Source: a virus. Taken from it: 22,924 nucleotides of DNA. Where the stretch lies: IMG/VR virus record IMGVR_UViG_3300006919_000487, positions 1 to 22,924 of that record; one strand, 5' to 3'. The translations under genes and the position numbers were made by a program. This document shows, piece after piece, positions 19,773 through 22,924 of this stretch (positions are counted from its first letter, which is position 1; the number at the start of each line of letters is the position of its first letter). Under the pieces are notes generated by a model. That model was not told the DNA's origin. It did not search any database and was given only the letters and a program-made list of their open reading frames with translations.

Positions 19773-19785
19773 TTTCAATTTGAAA
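19773..19785. promoter_or_regulatory. TTTCA-N3-TGAAA palindrome before major capsid gene
   Basis: Exact copy with spacer ATT, ending 16 bp before the ATG at 19802. A small GCCGC/GCGGC hairpin (19746-19760) sits in the end of the scaffold gene just before it. Confidence 0.65.
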
Positions 19786-19801
19786 CTTTTGGGAGATTGC
19801 T

Positions 19802-20767
19802 ATGGCTATGGATAACATTATTGGTACTACTCTGGAGCGTTACTTCACTTCGGGGAAGGCCACTGACAACATTTTTGCTCGTACTGCTGTTCTGGACTTC
19901 CTGAAGCGGCGTGCGAAGCTTGACGCTCAGGGTGGACGTAATGCGGTGCATCCGGTTATGGGTGCCCGTAACAGCACGTTCCAGAACTACTCTGGTTACG
20001 ATACGCTTACCCCGGCGGTCGATGAAATCATCGACACTGCCGAGTACGACTGGAAGCAGTCGGCTATTTATGTTCCGATCAGCGGTCTGGAGCAGGCGAA
20101 GAACAGCGGTGATAAGGCTGTTATCAATCTGCTGAAGGCTAAGACGATGAACGCTGAGACCACGGCTGCCGAGGTCTTTGAGGAAATGTTCTTCCTGGCT
20201 GATGGTGCTGGTACTGACAACGGGCAGACGACTTACACGCCTTCGGCTAAGGAGTGGGCTGGTCTGAAGCTGTGGACGAATAACTCGTCCACTGATGTTG
20301 GTGGGATTGATGGTACGGCTGATACTTGGTGGCAGGCTTCGGTCGCCACTTCGGTTGGTGCCCTCACCCTTCCTGTTCTGTCGAACAAGTACAACTCGGT
20401 GTCGTATGGTACTGACAAGTGCGACTTTGAGGTGACGACTCAGGCTCTGTATGAGGGTTATGAGGAACTGCTTCAGGCTCAGCAGCGGTTCACTGATGCG
20501 AGCACTGCGAAGGCTGGTTTCGATAACCTGCTCCATAAGGGTGGCGTTGTTGTCTGGTCGGATTACTGCCCGTCTGGCGAGTGGTACTTCCTGAACAGCA
20601 ACCATGTGAAGCTGTCGGTGCTTGATTCGAAGTGGATGAAGTTCAACGGTTTCGTGCAGCCTTACGATAAGGATGCCGAGTATGGTCTGATTCTGTGCTA
20701 CGGCACGTTTGCGACTGATTCTCGTCGTTCGATTGGTAAGCTGTCTGGAGTTACGGCTCCTGCCTGA
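19802..20767 (+). CDS. Major capsid protein
   Basis: The ATG at 19802 has GGGAG 6 bases upstream. The 321-residue protein (MAMDNIIGTTLERYFTSGKA) follows the scaffold gene and has blocks typical of HK97-fold capsid proteins of this size: FARTAVLDFLKRRAKLDAQG, AEYDWKQSAIYVPISGLEQA with an aromatic E-loop-like part, CDFEVTTQALYEGYEELLQA, and a C-terminal part ending GKLSGVTAPA. Codons are C-ending with Leu as CTG and Lys as AAG, distinct from the scaffold gene, as expected for the most abundant virion protein. A strong terminator follows. Fold is inferred; role is secure from order and codon bias. Confidence 0.9.
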   Translation: MAMDNIIGTTLERYFTSGKATDNIFARTAVLDFLKRRAKLDAQGGRNAVHPVMGARNSTFQNYSGYDTLTPAVDEIIDTAEYDWKQSAIYVPISGLEQAKNSGDKAVINLLKAKTMNAETTAAEVFEEMFFLADGAGTDNGQTTYTPSAKEWAGLKLWTNNSSTDVGGIDGTADTWWQASVATSVGALTLPVLSNKYNSVSYGTDKCDFEVTTQALYEGYEELLQAQQRFTDASTAKAGFDNLLHKGGVVVWSDYCPSGEWYFLNSNHVKLSVLDSKWMKFNGFVQPYDKDAEYGLILCYGTFATDSRRSIGKLSGVTAPA

Positions 20768-20807
20768 TCCATTTAGCCATCAGATTATATTGCTGGTGGT
20801 GCTGTTG

Positions 20808-20840
20808 AACCGGGGCACCGCTTTCGGTGCCCCGGTTTTT
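20808..20840 (+). terminator. Intrinsic terminator after major capsid gene
   Basis: AACCGGGGCACCG, loop CTTT, perfect 13-bp complement, T-run. The T-run merges directly into the next palindrome copy, so terminator and regulatory site share three bases. Confidence 0.85.
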
Positions 20841-20850
20841 CAGTTTGAAA
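20838..20850. promoter_or_regulatory. TTTCA-N3-TGAAA palindrome before 87-aa gene
   Basis: Exact copy with spacer GTT, ending 15 bp before the ATG at 20866 and starting in the T-tract of the capsid terminator. Confidence 0.65.
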
Positions 20851-20865
20851 TCTTTTGAGGTTGCG

Positions 20866-21129
20866 ATGAGTGGTATTGACAGGGTTCCTGTTGAAATGTG
20901 GCGTAATCCTGACATGGTGAATCGTGTTTATGCTGGCACGGTTCCGATTGGGGATTATGAGGTTCAGGATGCTCCTGAACGTCATTCTTTTGAGTCGTTT
21001 GTTGACGATGCTGAGGAATACGTTTTTTGGGGTTCTGAGCGTGAAGGTGTTTCGGTTGTGGAGGAACCTGTTGTGCCTGCGCCTAAGAAGCGTGGTCGCC
21101 CGAAGAAGCAGTCTGTTAAGGCCGGGTAA
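20866..21129 (+). CDS. Small protein with C-terminal AT-hook-like motif, 87 aa
   Basis: The ATG at 20866 has GAGG 5 bases upstream. The product begins MSGIDRVPVEMWRNPDMVNR, has an acidic middle (SFESFVDDAEEYVFWGSERE) and ends in a Pro/Lys-rich tail with KKRGRPKKQ. The Arg-Gly-Arg-Pro core with flanking Lys is the AT-hook that binds the DNA minor groove. In this place after the capsid gene one expects a head-completion or internal head protein, so a DNA-touching head protein is plausible. No family is recognised beyond the motif. Confidence 0.7.
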   Translation: MSGIDRVPVEMWRNPDMVNRVYAGTVPIGDYEVQDAPERHSFESFVDDAEEYVFWGSEREGVSVVEEPVVPAPKKRGRPKKQSVKAG

Positions 21130-21132
21130 GTC

Positions 21133-21345
21133 ATGCAGGTTTGGCAGGGGGTGCTTTTGGCTGTGCTTGCACCGAGTGGGGTTATTGTGACGTTGCTGGA
21201 ACGTATGCATCGCCGTAACAATCGGGATCATGAGGCGAATGCTGGTTTGCTTCGGTCGATTGATTCTAAGGTTGACAAGATTGATGGTCGGCTCGATAAG
21301 CATATTGAGTGGCATCTTGAACATGATGAGAAACATGGGGTTTGA
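21133..21345 (+). CDS. Small membrane protein with C-terminal coiled coil, 70 aa
   Basis: The product starts MQVWQGVLLAVLAPSGVIVT, a single N-terminal membrane span. A basic turn (MHRRNNRDHE) and an amphipathic helix (LLRSIDSKVDKIDGRLDKHI) ending in a His/Glu-rich tail follow. The plan (one span plus a coiled coil facing the cytoplasm) recalls holin-like or DUF2746-like phage proteins. It overlaps nothing but lies 3 bases after the previous stop and 1 base before the next gene. Likely part of a lysis pair with the following gene. Confidence 0.7.
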   Translation: MQVWQGVLLAVLAPSGVIVTLLERMHRRNNRDHEANAGLLRSIDSKVDKIDGRLDKHIEWHLEHDEKHGV

Positions 21346-21346
21346 T

Positions 21347-21523
21347 ATGAGTTACCGTGATGCTTTTGATCGTGCTGTGATCACGTTTGTTGCTGGTGCT
21401 ACTGCTGCGCCTTTGACTGCGGCTGTTTTTGATGTGTCGTTTTTCAAGGCTGCTGGCATTGCTGGTCTGGTTGCTGTGTGGAACTGGGTTGGCCGTTCCG
21501 CTCAGGCTTGGCTTGACGCCTGA
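21347..21523 (+). CDS. Holin-like protein, 58 aa
   Basis: The ATG at 21347 begins MSYRDAFDRAVITFVAGATA, APLTAAVFDVSFFKAAGIAG, LVAVWNWVGRSAQAWLDA. It has two hydrophobic segments with a short turn and the N-terminal 'AFDRAVxTF' start seen in r1t-type holins. Holins form inner-membrane pores that release endolysin. No endolysin is in the window. The pair with the 70-aa membrane protein just upstream fits a lysis cassette placed between head and tail genes. Confidence 0.7.
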   Translation: MSYRDAFDRAVITFVAGATAAPLTAAVFDVSFFKAAGIAGLVAVWNWVGRSAQAWLDA

Positions 21524-21539
21524 TCACTGATAGGTTCAG

Positions 21540-22924
21540 ATGACTAATATCCCTAACTATCGTTCTCTTGACCCTAACGTCCGTAGGGCGTTGATGTCGT
21601 TGAAGGACAGTTTGGGTGAGCGTATTGATGATGCTATTGCTGGTTCTGGGGGTGATCATGGTGGGCTGACTGGGTTGGCTGACGATGATCATCCTCAGTA
21701 CCATAATAATACTCGGGGCGATGCACGATATTTGCAGTTGACTGGTGGGACGTTGACTGGCGATCTGCTGGTTGATGGTTCTGAGGTTACTGCTGACAGT
21801 TTTCAGTTTGAAACCACGGCTGGTGTTGATCCTGTTATTGAGGGTCAGTTGGCGTGGAATGAGGATGAGGGTACTGTCAATGTTGGGATGGCTGGGGCTG
21901 CTGCTGTTTTGCAGGTCGGTCAGGAACTGTTGTTTTATGTGAAGAATCAGACTGGCAGCACTATCACTGATGGTACTGTTGTCATGTTTGCTGGTTCTTT
22001 GGGTTCATCGGGGCGGCTTTTGGCCGCCCCGTTTCTTGCTGATGGGACTTATCCGTCTACTTATGTGATGGGTGTGGCTACTCATGACATTTTGAATGGT
22101 GCTGACGGTTATGTGACTGCTTTCGGCAAGGTTCGGGGTTTGGACACTTCGGGCTGGTCTGATGGCGATTTGTTGTGGGCTAGCGAGTCGGTTGCTGGCG
22201 GGTTGACTACTACTGAGCCTGGTAACGGCTACAACAAGGTTCTTGTTGCTGCCGTTATTCATTCTCATGCTAATAATGGTGTCCTGTTTGTCCGTCCAAC
22301 GTTTTCTCATGGTGTGGGCGATCTTGAGAATGTTGATCTGACTGGTTTGGCTGATGGTGAAGTTCTGATTTGGAACGACACATCAGGTCTTTGGGAGACT
22401 GGACTTCCACCTGAGGGTCCGCAGGGACCCCAGGGGCCGCAAGGCCCGCAGGGTCCCCAGGGTGCTACTGGTGCTACTGGTCCCCAGGGTGCTGTCGGAC
22501 CGCAAGGTGCTACTGGTGATACCGGTCCTCAAGGTCCTACCGGACCTCAGGGAGATACCGGCCCTCAGGGCGCACAAGGACCCCAGGGCGCTGTTGGCCC
22601 GCAGGGTCCACAAGGGGATACTGGTCCACAGGGTGCGACTGGCCCGACTGGTCCACAGGGATTGACGGGTGATACCGGTCCTCAAGGACCGCAGGGTCCT
22701 CAGGGTGATACGGGTCCTCAAGGTGCGGTTGGGGATACCGGCCCGCAAGGGCCACAAGGTGACACTGGGCCGACTGGTCCCCAGGGTCCCCAGGGCGACC
22801 CTGGGCCGACTGGACCAACTGGTCCTCAGGGCGATACTGGCCCACAGGGGCTTACTGGCCCGCAGGGTGATGTTGGTCCGACTGGACCGCAGGGAGCCAC
22901 TGGTCCTACGGGACCTCAAGGCCC
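21540..22924 (+). CDS. Tail fibre/appendage protein with collagen-like repeats, partial
   Basis: Starting [20 protein letters not shown] at 21540, the frame is open for 461 codons to the right edge. After a short helical head come [16 protein letters not shown] and [20 protein letters not shown], both common repeat-like blocks in phage fibre proteins. A beta-rich domain about residues 90-260 follows. From 22416 to the edge the protein is an unbroken Gly-X-Y collagen-like repeat ([18 protein letters not shown] types), at least 56 triplets. Such repeats form triple-helical rods in trimeric fibres. The receptor-binding end lies beyond the window. An exact palindrome copy (21801-21813) is inside the coding sequence. 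Confidence 0.85.
   Translation, partial: MTNIPNYRSLDPNVRRALMSLKDSLGERIDDAIAGSGGDHGGLTGLADDDHPQYHNNTRGDARYLQLTGGTLTGDLLVDGSEVTADSFQFETTAGVDPVIEGQLAWNEDEGTVNVGMAGAAAVLQVGQELLFYVKNQTGSTITDGTVVMFAGSLGSSGRLLAAPFLADGTYPSTYVMGVATHDILNGADGYVTAFGKVRGLDTSGWSDGDLLWASESVAGGLTTTEPGNGYNKVLVAAVIHSHANNGVLFVRPTFSHGVGDLENVDLTGLADGEVLIWNDTSGLWETGLPPEGPQGPQGPQGPQGPQGATGATGPQGAVGPQGATGDTGPQGPTGPQGDTGPQGAQGPQGAVGPQGPQGDTGPQGATGPTGPQGLTGDTGPQGPQGPQGDTGPQGAVGDTGPQGPQGDTGPTGPQGPQGDPGPTGPTGPQGDTGPQGLTGPQGDVGPTGPQGATGPTGPQG

Noticed and set aside
22383-22919. A 178-codon minus-strand open frame
   Set aside because: Antisense of the collagen-like repeat; its Ser/Leu/Arg/Thr repeats follow from the Gly-X-Y codons.

Overview
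The window looks like part of a tailed double-stranded DNA phage of an actinobacterium. Support for an actinobacterial host is the WhiB-type Fe-S protein (4566-4964) and a nuclease/glycosylase set that is common in actinophages. Phage identity comes from the packaging and head block: small terminase, large terminase, portal, scaffold and major capsid. I see no integrase, lysogeny repressor, tRNA or IS element. Both ends of the window cut through genes.

Layout. (1) 1-4964, minus strand, is a tightly overlapped replication/repair block: archaeo-eukaryotic-type primase (cut by the left edge), DnaB-like helicase, small basic protein, pyrimidine-dimer-glycosylase-like protein, Cas4/RecB-like Fe-S nuclease and WhiB. 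(2) 5125-8456, minus strand, holds small accessory genes joined by ATGA/TGATG overlaps, including two very short genes (51 and 28 residues) inferred from these overlaps. (3) 8551-12105, minus strand, is GC-richer and contains a CobS/MoxR-like AAA+ ATPase and five smaller genes. Here most genes have their own structured leader, in contrast to blocks 1 and 2. (4) 12106-12927 is a gene-less divergence region with short repeats, a G/T-rich strand-biased tract and three or four tandem hairpins. (5) 12928-22924, plus strand, is the late block: small terminase, a DpdA-like 7-deazaguanine DNA transglycosylase, large terminase, Zn-finger protein, portal, probable decoration protein, scaffold, major capsid, AT-hook-like protein, two small membrane proteins (the second holin-like) and a collagen-repeat fibre protein cut by the right edge.

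The most striking signal that no gene explains is a 13-bp palindrome, TTTCA-N3-TGAAA. I count 22 exact copies where about 0.02 would be expected by chance for ten fixed bases. Most copies lie 7-35 bp upstream of start codons on both strands, often with the right half (GAAAGG) doubling as the ribosome binding site and sometimes in pairs 17 or 23 bp apart. This resembles in concept the stoperators and start-associated sequences of mycobacteriophages, but the sequence is different. A second point is the DpdA-like gene between the terminase genes, which suggests that the virion DNA carries a 7-deazaguanine base. All functions are read from sequence by eye; no database search was run.
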